Part shown: piece by piece, positions 39,961 to 49,393 of the stretch | Position numbering within the stretch: the first letter of the stretch is position 1 | Layout: every line of letters starts with the position of its first letter | Translations under genes and position numbers: made by a program | Assembly: GCF_026651855.1 (NCBI RefSeq) | Contig: NZ_CP093280.1 | Span: 1,652,001 to 1,716,000 of the forward strand | DNA from: Pseudomonas silvicola | Lineage (GTDB): Bacteria; Pseudomonadota; Gammaproteobacteria; Pseudomonadales; Pseudomonadaceae | Direction of reading: 5' to 3' | Length of the DNA stretch: 64,000 nucleotides | Notes under the pieces: generated by a model | Told to the model about the DNA's origin: nothing | Seen by the model: only the letters and a program-made list of their open reading frames with translations | Databases searched by the model: none

Positions 39961-41025
39961 ATGACGCCCCATTCACCTTCAACTGACCTGCCGGAAAGCC
40001 CATTGAATCGTTACCAGCCGCCCCTGACCCTCACTACACGCATGCTCGCTCTGGTGGCAGAAATCAGTGAGCAGGTTGGCCGTCTCTCGGAACGCCGTGA
40101 AGCCGAACTCACCCCGCAATTGCGGCGCGGCAACCGCATCCGAACGATTCAGGCTTCGCTGGCCATTGAAAACAACACCCTGAGCCTCGAACAGGTCACC
40201 GCCGTGCTCGACGGCAAGCGAGTACTCGGGTTGCCCCGCGAAATCCAGGAAGTACGCAACGCGTTCACGACCTATGAGGCCATGCCGACTTTCCGCCCAG
40301 ACTCTCGAGCGCATTTGCTGCAGGCGCACAGGACGCTGATGTTCGGTCTGCTGGACGACGCAGGTGAGTTCCGTGGTGGCGGTGTAGGCATTTACCGAGG
40401 GGATCGCCTTGTACATATGGCGCCTCCTGCCAGCCGTGTCGCTACGCTGGTTGACTCGCTGTTGCAGTGGGCGGGCTCAACCGAGCTGCATCCACTGATC
40501 GCGAGTTGCGTGTTCCATTACGAGTTCGAGTTCATCCACCCGTTCGCCGATGGCAATGGCCGAATGGGGCGTCTCTGGCAGACCTTGCTGCTCAGCCAAT
40601 GGCGCCCCGTGCTCGCTTGGTTGCCAGTAGAGACCGTGATACGCGACCAGCAGGATGCCTACTACGCGGCACTCTCGCGGGCCGATCAGTTGGGTGAGGC
40701 AACGCCCTTCGTCGAGTTCATGCTGAGTGCCTTGCAGCAGGCTTTGCTGGATGCAGGTAGCACTGATGACCACAGCACCGAGCCATTGAGCGACCAGGTT
40801 GCAAGCCTGTTGCGGTGCTTAAGCCACCGTCAGGCGATGAGAGCTGCGGAGTTGATGGACAGTTTGGGAATTTCCCACCGTGCCACCTTCCGTGAAAACT
40901 ACCTAAATCCCGCGCTTGCCCAGGGGTTGGTCGAGATGACTCATCCTGATTCACCGCGCAGTCCTGCACAGAAATACCAAATTAGCCAGAAGGGCGCCGA
41001 TTGGGTCGCCTCGACAGCGGGCTGA
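39961..41025 (+). CDS. Fic family protein (AMPylator-type), class II with inhibitory helix
   Basis: A 354-residue protein with an N-terminal helical domain, an inhibitory motif SLAIEN (Ser66–Asn71, the S/T-xxx-E-G/N pattern), and the complete Fic active site HPFADGNGRMGR (His193–Arg204). A C-terminal winged-helix-like tail follows (QAMRAAELMDSLGISHRATFRENYL). Fic enzymes usually transfer AMP from ATP to a hydroxyl on a target; the intact Glu70 suggests self-inhibition. Start 39961 is chosen over a TTG at 39952. No separate antitoxin gene is adjacent. Confidence 0.9.
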   Translation: MTPHSPSTDLPESPLNRYQPPLTLTTRMLALVAEISEQVGRLSERREAELTPQLRRGNRIRTIQASLAIENNTLSLEQVTAVLDGKRVLGLPREIQEVRNAFTTYEAMPTFRPDSRAHLLQAHRTLMFGLLDDAGEFRGGGVGIYRGDRLVHMAPPASRVATLVDSLLQWAGSTELHPLIASCVFHYEFEFIHPFADGNGRMGRLWQTLLLSQWRPVLAWLPVETVIRDQQDAYYAALSRADQLGEATPFVEFMLSALQQALLDAGSTDDHSTEPLSDQVASLLRCLSHRQAMRAAELMDSLGISHRATFRENYLNPALAQGLVEMTHPDSPRSPAQKYQISQKGADWVASTAG

Positions 41026-41037
41026 TCAGGTTGCCCC

Positions 41038-41910
41038 TCAGTCATACAACCAAGGCTTCAATGCCTGCAGGTTTTTCACCACGATCTGCTGTGCCTCCGG
41101 CTTGGGGTTCAGGTTCTTCGGGTCCAGCTGATAGCGCTGCAGCACATATTTCACCAGCGCCCGACGGCTGGGTACCAGCAATTGCCCGTCGACCATGCCG
41201 AAGTCCGTCTCGATGATCGCCTTCTGCACCGGTTCCAGGCGCGGGTCCGGTGTGATGACCACATCAATGTCCGTGTTCCAGTCCACGTCGGCAGCGCTGC
41301 CGTTGTCCGACAGGCCGAGCAACTCCGGTTCGCCACGCAGTCGGCTCAGCACAAAGTCGCGATACTGGCCGTTCTTCTCGCAGTACGCCCGCACATGCCA
41401 GCGCATGCCGGTATACACCAGGGTGTGCGGCGCAATCAGCCGGACCTCGGCTTGCGGCGTGTTCAGTGACACATACTCGGTCTCCAGCCGCAGCCCCTCG
41501 CGGCACGCCTTCAACAAAGGCCGCAGTACCTCCGGACGAATCGGCCGGTCAGGTACTTCCAGTACCCGCGTGTGGGCATAGGCCAGCGCGAGCCCTTCGA
41601 TATGGTCCTGGCGTTCATTGTTCTGATACAGCAGGTGCAGGTAGGCGCTGGCGCTGTTCTCGATGAACCGCGGCGCGAACACGGAGGTAGGCACGTAGCC
41701 TTTTATTTGTTTGTCATATGTAAGGTTTTCAGGCGCATGCTCGTTGATGTACGTGTTGATGTCCTTGGAGGCCTGCTGACGGCTGATGCCGAAGCTCTGG
41801 ATCAAGTGCCCCGTGGTCAGCCGGCCTTCCCACCAGGCGACGGTCTCGATCAAACGATAGCGAAGTGCCAGATCCCAGCGGACCTGTTCGATTTCCTGCA
41901 AGCGTTTCAT
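41038..41910 (-). CDS. WYL-domain transcriptional regulator (BrxR/CapW-like)
   Basis: A 290-residue protein with an N-terminal winged helix (LTTGHLIQSFGISRQQASKDINTYI, about 31–55), a WYL domain (about 130–195, with LVYTGMRWHVRAYCEKNGQ and FVLSRLRG), and a C-terminal WCX-like region ending LQALKPWLYD. Size and three-part layout match BrxR/CapW proteins, which repress phage-defence operons and sense nucleic acid or nucleotide ligands through WYL. It is divergent from the small membrane protein/ADP-ribosylglycohydrolase pair with an inverted repeat between. It converges on the Fic gene. Confidence 0.88.
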   Translation of the reverse strand: MKRLQEIEQVRWDLALRYRLIETVAWWEGRLTTGHLIQSFGISRQQASKDINTYINEHAPENLTYDKQIKGYVPTSVFAPRFIENSASAYLHLLYQNNERQDHIEGLALAYAHTRVLEVPDRPIRPEVLRPLLKACREGLRLETEYVSLNTPQAEVRLIAPHTLVYTGMRWHVRAYCEKNGQYRDFVLSRLRGEPELLGLSDNGSAADVDWNTDIDVVITPDPRLEPVQKAIIETDFGMVDGQLLVPSRRALVKYVLQRYQLDPKNLNPKPEAQQIVVKNLQALKPWLYD

Positions 41911-41946
41911 CGGTGCTCCATGTGTGCAAATTGTTTACCTGTATAA

Positions 41947-41961
41947 GTCTACATTCTAGAC
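41947..41961. promoter_or_regulatory. Inverted-repeat operator between WYL regulator and small membrane gene
   Basis: GTCTA-CATTC-TAGAC, a perfect 5-5-5 inverted repeat, is flanked by near-matching outer arms GTTTAC (41933–41938) and GTAAAAC (41966–41972). CCTGT occurs on both sides. The whole 40-base block sits midway between the divergent starts, where an autoregulating WYL repressor would be expected to bind. Confidence 0.6.
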
Positions 41962-42029
41962 CTGTCGTAAAACACTACATATCGTGTGTCTGGCAAAGGC
42001 ATTCCCGGCCTCCAAAAAGGACACCGAAC

Positions 42030-42284
42030 ATGAGTATTTCAGAGCTGGTATCGACAGGCGCCATCGCCCTTATCGCTGCGATCCTGCTGATCCTCCTGAT
42101 GCAATACCTGCGGCTGCGCGAACTCTGGGAACTGGCGCGCGACTGCCAAAAGGGTGCACGCTGGGCACGCATCCATGCCATGGAAAACCGCGAACTACGC
42201 CGCACCCTGCGCGCTGAAAAGGCCCGTATCATTGAACTCAAGCAAGCACTGGCCCGCCTGCAGCACACCGAACTGGCATCGTAA
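42030..42284 (+). CDS. Small membrane protein with coiled-coil tail, 84 aa
   Basis: Not recognised as a named family. One N-terminal helix (ALIAAILLILLMQYL, about 12–26) is followed by a charged, heptad-like tail (ENRELRRTLRAEKARIIELKQALARLQ, about 52–78), suggesting a membrane-anchored coiled coil facing the cytoplasm. AAAAAGGA lies seven or so bases upstream of the ATG. The stop codon merges with the AAGGAG of the ADP-ribosylglycohydrolase gene, so the two are one operon, divergent from the WYL regulator. Confidence 0.72.
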   Translation: MSISELVSTGAIALIAAILLILLMQYLRLRELWELARDCQKGARWARIHAMENRELRRTLRAEKARIIELKQALARLQHTELAS

Positions 42285-42294
42285 GGAGACCGCC

Positions 42295-43347
42295 ATGAAC
42301 CGACTCGACCGCATCAAGGGCTGCCTGCTGGGGGGCGCCGTTGGCGACGCCCTGGGTGCCCCCGTGGAGTTCCTCGAGTGGCCGGTGATCGAAGCCCGCT
42401 ACGGCCGACGCGGCATCATCGACTTCACCCCGGCCTACGGCCGTATCGGCGCCATCACCGACGACACGCAAATGATGCTCTTCACCGCCGAAGGCTTGCT
42501 GCGCGCTTACGTACGCGGCAGTTCCCGGGGCATCTGTCACGTGCCCGGCGTCATACACCACGCCCTGCTGCGCTGGCTGGTCACCCAGAACGAACAGCCG
42601 GCCACGCACGTGAGCCAGGACGGTTGGCTCATCAGCGAAAGAGCGCTCTGGGCTCGCCGCGCCCCTGGCACTACCTGCATCAGCGCCCTGAAGGCCAGCA
42701 AGCGACTGGGCATTCCCGCCCAGAACAACAGCAAAGGCTGCGGCGCGCTGATGCGCTCCGCACCCTGCGCCTTCTTCGCCAACGCCTTCGAGTGGGCCAG
42801 CGAAGCCGGTCAACTTACCCACGGCCATCCCAGCGGCTACCTGGCTGCCGGCCTGTTCGCCGACATCCTGCAACGCATGGCCGACCACGGCGCGGGCCTG
42901 GAAAGAGCCGTGGTCGACAGCCTGGCCACACATGGCGACAAACCCGGCATGCATGAAGTGCGTGAGCTGCTGGAGCGCGTATTGTTTTTCGTTCGCGAGG
43001 GCTACCGGCCCACCCCCGAGCGCATCAGTGAACTGGGCGCCGGCTGGGTCGCCGAAGAGGCGCTGGCCATTGGCGTGTGGTGCGCATTGATGGCTGACAA
43101 CCTGGAGGACGGCATCATCCTGGCAGTGAACCACAGCGGTGACAGCGACAGCACCGGGCTGGTGGCGGGGCACCTGCTGGGCATCGAGTACGGCGCGGCG
43201 GCCATACCGGCACGCTGGTTTCAGCGGCTGGAGCTGCGTGCGGTGATCGAGCGGGTGGCGGAAGACATCGAGCGTGTGCCGCGCGATTACTGCGGGTATG
43301 GCGGCGAGGACGATGAGTGGATCGAGTTGGCGTATCCCGGGGGTTGA
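42295..43347 (+). CDS. ADP-ribosylglycohydrolase (DraG/ARH family)
   Basis: A 350-residue hydrolase with the complete family signature: GCLLGGAVGDALGAPVEF at residues 10–26, ITDDTQMMLF (metal ligands Thr/Asp/Asp, 55–57), GCGALMRSAP (148–157) and HSGDSDSTG (280–288) with the second metal site. Such enzymes remove ADP-ribose from proteins, nucleic acids or small molecules using two magnesium ions. AAGGAG six bases upstream overlaps the end of the small membrane protein gene. No ADP-ribosyltransferase is seen nearby, so the substrate is open. Confidence 0.92.
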   Translation: MNRLDRIKGCLLGGAVGDALGAPVEFLEWPVIEARYGRRGIIDFTPAYGRIGAITDDTQMMLFTAEGLLRAYVRGSSRGICHVPGVIHHALLRWLVTQNEQPATHVSQDGWLISERALWARRAPGTTCISALKASKRLGIPAQNNSKGCGALMRSAPCAFFANAFEWASEAGQLTHGHPSGYLAAGLFADILQRMADHGAGLERAVVDSLATHGDKPGMHEVRELLERVLFFVREGYRPTPERISELGAGWVAEEALAIGVWCALMADNLEDGIILAVNHSGDSDSTGLVAGHLLGIEYGAAAIPARWFQRLELRAVIERVAEDIERVPRDYCGYGGEDDEWIELAYPGG

Positions 43348-43421
43348 GCTCGGGCGAGGACGGATACCGCGACATGCGGAATGTAACTACAGGTATTCAT
43401 TCTATTTTTTTGCTTTCGAGC

Positions 43422-43450
43422 TTGACGCCAAGCGCGTAAAAACGTCTAAT
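43422..43450 (+). promoter_or_regulatory. Sigma70 promoter of tRNA-Phe
   Basis: TTGACG (43422–43427), a 17-base spacer and TCTAAT (43445–43450), followed by a G/C-rich discriminator CCCGCCTGCG before the tRNA. The G/C-rich discriminator is typical of stringently controlled stable-RNA promoters. Confidence 0.8.
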
Positions 43451-43460
43451 CCCGCCTGCG

Positions 43461-43536
43461 GCCCAGATAGCTCAGTCGGTAGAGCAGGGGATTGAAAATC
43501 CCCGTGTCGGCGGTTCGATTCCGTCTCTGGGCACCA
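43461..43536 (+). tRNA. tRNA-Phe (anticodon GAA)
   Basis: A 76-base cloverleaf with encoded CCA. The acceptor stem GCCCAGA / TCTGGGC pairs perfectly, the D arm is GCTC…GAGC, the anticodon stem-loop is GGGGA-TTGAAAA-TCCCC, and the T arm is GGCGG-TTCGATT-CCGTC. Anticodon GAA reads Phe codons. Confidence 0.97.
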
Positions 43537-43543
43537 CACATTG

Positions 43544-43578
43544 AAAAACCCCTGAATCGCAAGGTTCAGGGGTTTTTT
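43544..43578 (+). terminator. Intrinsic terminator of tRNA-Phe
   Basis: AAAACCCCTGAA / TTCAGGGGTTTT stem with a short loop (TCGCAAGG region) and a run of six T residues, beginning eight bases after the tRNA CCA. Confidence 0.92.
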
Positions 43579-43670
43579 CGTTTCGGTGCTGATGGCGAAT
43601 AAGTCTGCGACGCAGGCTCTGTACGAAAATTCTTGTTTCGGGCCACAGAGACCCCTGATACGACAGGCAT

Positions 43671-43695
43671 TAAAAAGCCGGCTTGTGGCCGGCTT
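43671..43695 (-). terminator. Intrinsic terminator downstream of the repressor unit
   Basis: AAGCCGGC / GCCGGCTT with a 5-base loop. On the minus strand it is followed by a T-run (CTTTTTAATG), so it serves transcripts arriving from the repressor gene and its small coupled ORF. Confidence 0.8.
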
Positions 43696-43774
43696 CTCGG
43701 GGACGGCGTTGGTCTATTTTTGGTAGACCGCCACCGCCTTCAAAAATGTAGAACCAATGACCTTGCGTCACCGG

Positions 43775-43894
43775 TTAGCCAGGCCGCGATGTACACCGCC
43801 CAACTGGGCAAGCCGGCTGCCTGTGCAGCACGCCTTGCGAAAACGTGCGGCAAGAATAGCGGCATTGCCGGCAAATGCCCAGCACAAATGTCAT
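43775..43894 (-). CDS. Candidate 39-aa cysteine-rich ORF coupled to the repressor
   Basis: ATG overlaps the repressor stop in an ATGA arrangement and follows GAGAAGGA. The predicted peptide has five cysteines, several in a CRQCRYSC-like stretch, and ends before the minus-strand terminator at 43671–43695. There is no family similarity I recognise. The coding call rests on position only and may be chance. Confidence 0.35.
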   Translation of the reverse strand: MTFVLGICRQCRYSCRTFSQGVLHRQPACPVGRCTSRPG

Positions 43895-44619
43895 TCCTTC
43901 TCATCCGGCCGGCGGGTTTGAAGGGTCGACCACCAGAATACCCAGCCCAGTACTTCTATCGCATCCGTGGCACTGGCCAGTTCATCGCTGAACTGCGACA
44001 GGTTGTGCGGGCGCAGGCGCGTGGCGTCGCAGGTCATGGGGTAGAGGGTGCGGATCGCCAGGTCGCCGCCGTGCAATACGGCATAGAGATGGCCGGGCTG
44101 ATACAGGGTGTGGCTGCGGTCGATGGCCAAGGCGGCGCCAGGCTGGATGCGGGGGGCCTGGCTGGTGTCGGGCATGATCAGGGCGGCGCAGTGGTCGGGG
44201 TATATGCACAGGCTGTCGATGGCTTCCCGGGGCAGGCGCAGGTAGCGGTCGTCGACGGCGATGAGCTGTTGGTTAAGGGGCCGATGGAACGGGATGAGGA
44301 CATCCTCCAGGGTGCTGGCGGCCAGAGCGGTAGGGCTGGGGGCAGGGTGCAGGAGGTTGTCCTGGTCGATGAACTGGTCTTGGGGGTCGAGGGGTGGGGA
44401 AGGCGGGGGGAAGCGGTATTTGGGGCCCATGCCGGTGCGCAGCCAGTGGGTATGGACGCACAGCAGGCCGGCGATGTCGTCGAGGCGGGCAATGGGGACG
44501 CCGCGGCGGATCCAGTTGTTGACGTGCTGGGGGAGGATGTTGCGGTGCAGGGCCAGGTCGGACGGGGACAGGTGGCATTCCTGCAGCAGGGTTTTGAGGC
44601 GGTCGCCGGAGGTGATCAT
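43891..44619 (-). CDS. CI/LexA-like phage-type repressor with degenerate S24 domain
   Basis: A 242-residue regulator. An N-terminal HTH (DRLKTLLQECHLSPSDLALHRNILPQHVNNWIRRGVP) is followed by a Pro-rich linker and a C-terminal LexA/CI-type beta domain (ALIMPDTSQAPRIQPGAALAIDRS…GHLYAVLHGGDLAIRTLYP). In self-cleaving repressors the Ser-Met and Lys of the dyad sit at DTS and AIR; the Lys is replaced here, so autocleavage is unlikely. It has an unusually Pro- and Thr-rich composition and strong strand G/C skew. No phage structural genes are adjacent. Confidence 0.8.
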   Translation of the reverse strand: MITSGDRLKTLLQECHLSPSDLALHRNILPQHVNNWIRRGVPIARLDDIAGLLCVHTHWLRTGMGPKYRFPPPSPPLDPQDQFIDQDNLLHPAPSPTALAASTLEDVLIPFHRPLNQQLIAVDDRYLRLPREAIDSLCIYPDHCAALIMPDTSQAPRIQPGAALAIDRSHTLYQPGHLYAVLHGGDLAIRTLYPMTCDATRLRPHNLSQFSDELASATDAIEVLGWVFWWSTLQTRRPDEKE

Positions 44620-44734
44620 GGGCGCGGGATTCCCGGGCTGGTGGGTTCGCGAGGGAGTGTGGCGGGGGGATTGGCGTGGGGATGTAGGACGTTTCTGAAT
44701 GACGAGGGGGGCGGGGCGTGAAAACGCGAGCATG

Positions 44735-44764
44735 AAAAAGCCCTGCGCGAGGGCAGGGCTTTTT
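44735..44764. terminator. Intrinsic terminator downstream of ppa
   Basis: AAAAAGCCCTGC / GCAGGGCTTTTT with a 6-base loop, 13 bases beyond the ppa stop. The T-run on the minus strand terminates ppa transcripts; the plus-strand T-run could also act. Confidence 0.9.
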
Positions 44765-44777
44765 CGGGCCGGGTGGC

Positions 44778-45305
44778 TTAGCCTTTGAAGGCAGCGACCG
44801 ACTTGGTGATTTCGGCACGGGCGGCGTCTGCGTCGCCCCAACCTTCGATCTTGACCCACTTGCCTTTTTCGAGGTCTTTGTAGTTCTCGAAGAAGTGCTT
44901 GATCTGTTCCAGCAGCAGGGCTGGCAGGTCGGTGTATTCCTTCACGTCGACGTACAGTTGCGACAGTTTGTCGTGCGGTACGGCGATGACCTTGGCGTCG
45001 CCGCCGCCGTCGTCGGTCATGTGCAGGATGCCGACCGGACGGGCGCGGATCACCGAGCCAGGGGCTACTGGGTACGGGGTGACGACCAGCACGTCCAGGG
45101 GATCACCGTCGTCGGCCAGGGTGTTAGGGATGAAGCCATAGTTGGCCGGGTAGAACATTGGGGTGGCCATGAAACGATCAACGAACAGGGTGTCGCTGTC
45201 CTTGTCGATTTCGTATTTGATCGGCGCGTGGTTGGCCGGAATCTCGATGGCGACGTAGATGTCGTTCGGCAGGTCTTTGCCAGCCGGAATCTTGCTGTAG
45301 CTCAT
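44778..45305 (-). CDS. ppa: Inorganic pyrophosphatase (family I)
   Basis: Hydrolyses pyrophosphate, pulling biosynthetic reactions forward. The 175-residue protein shows [18 protein letters not shown], the signature [15 protein letters not shown] with the three metal-binding Asp residues, and [17 protein letters not shown]. Length and sequence are typical of the hexameric bacterial enzyme. Monocistronic, with its own terminator. Confidence 0.97.
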   Translation of the reverse strand: MSYSKIPAGKDLPNDIYVAIEIPANHAPIKYEIDKDSDTLFVDRFMATPMFYPANYGFIPNTLADDGDPLDVLVVTPYPVAPGSVIRARPVGILHMTDDGGGDAKVIAVPHDKLSQLYVDVKEYTDLPALLLEQIKHFFENYKDLEKGKWVKIEGWGDADAARAEITKSVAAFKG

Positions 45306-45417
45306 TGGGCGTTGCCCCCGTTGTAGGCCAGTAAAAATGGCCGTCTAGGCCAAAAAGTGGCAGAGATTATTGCATAGTTTGTCGGCGTTGCCACGCCCGG
45401 CCGGACCGCCGTCTGCC

Positions 45418-46236
45418 TCAGCCGTGGTGGGGCTGGCGGTAGTCCGGGTGGCTGGCCTGCAGGGCTTGCAGGCGGGCAAGTGGATCCTGGCGATAGAACG
45501 CCTGGAGCTGCGTATAGACACGCGGGTAAGCCTGGTGCAGCAAGTCAGGGGCGCTGAAGAAGTATTCGCTGGTAACCGCAAAGAATTCGGCCGGGTTTTC
45601 CGCGGCGTAGGGGTCGATGGCGGTTTCGGCGTCGGGGTTCTTGTCCAGTTGCCGGTTCATGTCGTCGTAGGCGTGCTGCATGGCCGTGGCCCAGTCGCTG
45701 ACGCGCATGTCACTGTGCAGGGGCGGTAGGCCATTGGCGTCGCCATTGAGCATGTCGAGCTTGTGCGCCAGTTCATGGATGACCAGGTTGTAGCCTTCCC
45801 AGCCGCCACTGGCCAGCACCCCAGGCAGCGCCAGGATGATGGGGCCTTGTTGCCAGGCTTCCCCGCTATGTTCGCCGTCCCAGTTGTGTTCCACGCCGCT
45901 GGCGTCGCGGTGGCGCTGGGGGCTGAGGAAGTCGTCGGGGTACAGCACGATCTCGTGGAAGTTGCCGTACCAGTTCAGGTCGCCCAGGTGCAGCAGCGGC
46001 AGCTGGGCCTGGGCGGCCAGCAGCAGGCGAGTGTAGTCATCCAGTTCCACGCCGGGCAGGCTGGTGAGGTGCTTGTCCAGCAGGAACAGAATGCAGGCGT
46101 CCTGCAGCCACTGGTCCTCCTCGACACTGATGCCGTCGAGGATCGCCAGTTGGTGCCGGACCCGCTGCCACAGGCCCGGGTCGATGGGGTGCCGGGCCAG
46201 CGCCCGTCGGCGCCGCCAGGCGCGCAATGACCACAT
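45418..46236 (-). CDS. MtfA-like M90 zinc metallopeptidase
   Basis: A 272-residue cytosolic protein with NLVIHELAHKLDMLNG, the HExxH zinc motif with the downstream pattern of MtfA, and ENPAEFFAVTSEYFF giving the third ligand Glu. E. coli MtfA interacts with the Mlc repressor and controls glucose uptake genes; whether this Pseudomonas protein does so is unknown. The gene starts just after the DedA stop on the same strand, so the two may be cotranscribed. Confidence 0.88.
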   Translation of the reverse strand: MWSLRAWRRRRALARHPIDPGLWQRVRHQLAILDGISVEEDQWLQDACILFLLDKHLTSLPGVELDDYTRLLLAAQAQLPLLHLGDLNWYGNFHEIVLYPDDFLSPQRHRDASGVEHNWDGEHSGEAWQQGPIILALPGVLASGGWEGYNLVIHELAHKLDMLNGDANGLPPLHSDMRVSDWATAMQHAYDDMNRQLDKNPDAETAIDPYAAENPAEFFAVTSEYFFSAPDLLHQAYPRVYTQLQAFYRQDPLARLQALQASHPDYRQPHHG

Positions 46237-46239
46237 GGC

Positions 46240-46896
46240 CTAGCGCGAGGAGGCCTTGGCGGCTTTGCCGCCCATGCGGCTCTTGACGATGCCGATGACC
46301 ATGGGCACCAGCGACAGCAGGATGATCGCCAGCACCAGCAACGACAGGTTCTTCTTGATGAACGGCACATTGCCGAAGAAGTAACCCAGGGTCACCAGGC
46401 CACCTACCCACACCACGGTACCGACGACGCTGAAGGCCAGGAAGCGCGGGTAGAACATTTTGGCGATGCCGGCCACGAACGGCGCGAAAGTACGCAGGAT
46501 CGGCAGGAAGCGGGCCAGGGTGACGGTCTTGCCCCCGTGGCGCTCGTAGAAGTCATGAGTTTGCTGCAAGTAGTCGCGGCGGAAGATTTTCGAGTTCGGG
46601 TTGCTGAACAGCTTTTCCCCCGCCGTGCGGCCGATGATGTAGTTGGTACTGTCGCCCAGGATGGCCGCGGCCATCAGCAGCGCACCTACCAGCCATGGGT
46701 CCATGCCGCCGCCCGCCGCCACGGCGCCGGCGATGAACAGCAAGGAGTCACCCGGCAGGAAGGGGGTCACCACCAGGCCTGTCTCGCAGAAGATGACCAG
46801 GAACAGGATCGCGTAGATCCAGGGGCCATAGTTGGTCACCAGCAGGTCGAGGTAAGTATCGAGGTGGAGGATCAGGTCGAGCGGGTTGAAATCCAT
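46240..46896 (-). CDS. DedA family membrane protein
   Basis: A 218-residue polytopic protein with the DedA/SNARE-associated core: [39 protein letters not shown] and the [19 protein letters not shown] segment with conserved Arg residues. DedA proteins act in undecaprenyl-phosphate or phospholipid recycling across the inner membrane and in proton-motive homeostasis. Start 46896 ([10 protein letters not shown]); a GTG nine bases upstream is an alternative. Confidence 0.9.
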   Translation of the reverse strand: MDFNPLDLILHLDTYLDLLVTNYGPWIYAILFLVIFCETGLVVTPFLPGDSLLFIAGAVAAGGGMDPWLVGALLMAAAILGDSTNYIIGRTAGEKLFSNPNSKIFRRDYLQQTHDFYERHGGKTVTLARFLPILRTFAPFVAGIAKMFYPRFLAFSVVGTVVWVGGLVTLGYFFGNVPFIKKNLSLLVLAIILLSLVPMVIGIVKSRMGGKAAKASSR

Positions 46897-47111
46897 GTGC
46901 AACACCTGTGCAGGGCCCGACGCTACGGGCTTGGGGCTACTTGAGTGGGGCGTGGTCGTACGGTAACAAATCGTACAACTTGGCGAGCCGGGATTATACG
47001 ACCGCAGAGCGCCAATACCCCATGACTTTGTAGCCAGGCATTACGGATGTCTGTCGCCACGGGCAGTTGCAGGAGCTGGATTGCCAGCCCCCGCCCAGGC
47101 GGTGCTACCGG

Positions 47112-47570
47112 TCAGTCGGCGTTGATGGGCAGCACGTAGTTGAGGAATTCGGTGTCCTTATGGAAACCGATGGACTCGTACGTCTTCTGCGCCACTTCGT
47201 TGCTGGCGCTGGTGGACACCCGCAGGCGCACGGCCTGGGTTTCCTTGGCCATTTTCTTGGCGGCGCGGATCAGGTGGTCGGCTACCAGCTGGCGGCGGGC
47301 GTCTTCGGCGACATAGATGTCGTTGAGGATCCACACGCGTTTGAGCGATAGCGAGGAGAAACTGGGGTAGAGCTGGCAGAAGCCCAGCAACTTTTTGTCA
47401 TCATCGTCCGGCAGGGCCAGGTAGATGGTCGATTCCTCGCGTCGAAGACGTTTTTCCAGAAAGGCGCGGGAAGAGTCGGGGTAGGGCAGTTCGCCGTAGA
47501 ACTCGCGGTACTTCACGAACAGTGGAGCGATCAGGTCCAGATGCTCCAGCGTTGCTTGAACAATTCGCAT
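47112..47570 (-). CDS. GNAT family N-acetyltransferase
   Basis: A 152-residue acetyltransferase. MRIVQATLEHLDLIAPLFVKYREFYG is the usual first strand and helix; LKRVWILNDIYVAEDARRQLVADHLIRAAKKMA contains the acetyl-CoA-binding stretch, with RRQLVA in place of the canonical R/Q-x-x-G-x-G/A; and NEVAQKTYESIGFHKD is the C-terminal motif. The substrate is unknown. Single gene between DedA and exaC. Confidence 0.87.
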   Translation of the reverse strand: MRIVQATLEHLDLIAPLFVKYREFYGELPYPDSSRAFLEKRLRREESTIYLALPDDDDKKLLGFCQLYPSFSSLSLKRVWILNDIYVAEDARRQLVADHLIRAAKKMAKETQAVRLRVSTSASNEVAQKTYESIGFHKDTEFLNYVLPINAD

Positions 47571-47681
47571 ATCGGGCCTCGCGTGCTGGACAGAGAATGG
47601 CAACCAATACCACGGCATGCCGTCGGTCCGATGCTGCCTCAAAACAATTGGAAAGCGCAATCAAACGGACGCTGAAATGAA

Positions 47682-47713
47682 TCAGCCCGGTCATGGGACC
47701 ATGACCGGGCTGA
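47682..47713. terminator. Strong inverted repeat downstream of exaC
   Basis: A 15-bp perfect stem TCAGCCCGGTCATGG / CCATGACCGGGCTGA with a 2-base loop, 13 bases after the exaC stop. The minus strand continues TTCATTT, a weak T-run. It probably ends the exaC transcript and insulates the GNAT gene. Confidence 0.75.
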
Positions 47714-47725
47714 CCTGGTTTCAGC

Positions 47726-49246
<1,521 letters not shown>

Positions 49247-49312
49247 GGTGAGTTTCTCCTTGGTTTTTTTACTTTTGGCTGGAGGACGCGTCTGTGGCGT
49301 TCAATAGCGTAG

Positions 49313-49328
49313 AGCAAGTGTCGGGCCA
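49313..49328 (-). promoter_or_regulatory. Sigma54 promoter of exaC
   Basis: On the minus strand TGGCCCGACACTTGCT matches the -24/-12 consensus TGGCACG-N4-TTGCW with a single mismatch and correct spacing. It is 67 bases from the exaC start codon. Confidence 0.75.
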
Positions 49329-49393
49329 GCGCCTGACAACCCAGTCAAACCGCGGCTTGCAGCGGTGGGCATGGCCTGCTGTCGCACGCTTTG

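Larger units (their letters stand above)
43537..43774. other. Gene-poor stretch after tRNA-Phe
   Basis: Apart from two hairpins (43544–43578 and 43671–43695) no coding region is supported here. No copy of the tRNA 3' end was noticed elsewhere in the window, so no attachment-site pair is claimed. Confidence 0.5.

Noticed and set aside
43461-43890. Integrated prophage or island at tRNA-Phe
   Set aside because: No integrase, no structural genes, and no duplicated tRNA 3' end noticed; only a lone repressor remains.
46906-47111. Possible small gene between DedA and GNAT genes
   Set aside because: No ORF with a convincing SD or protein pattern; treated as a promoter region.
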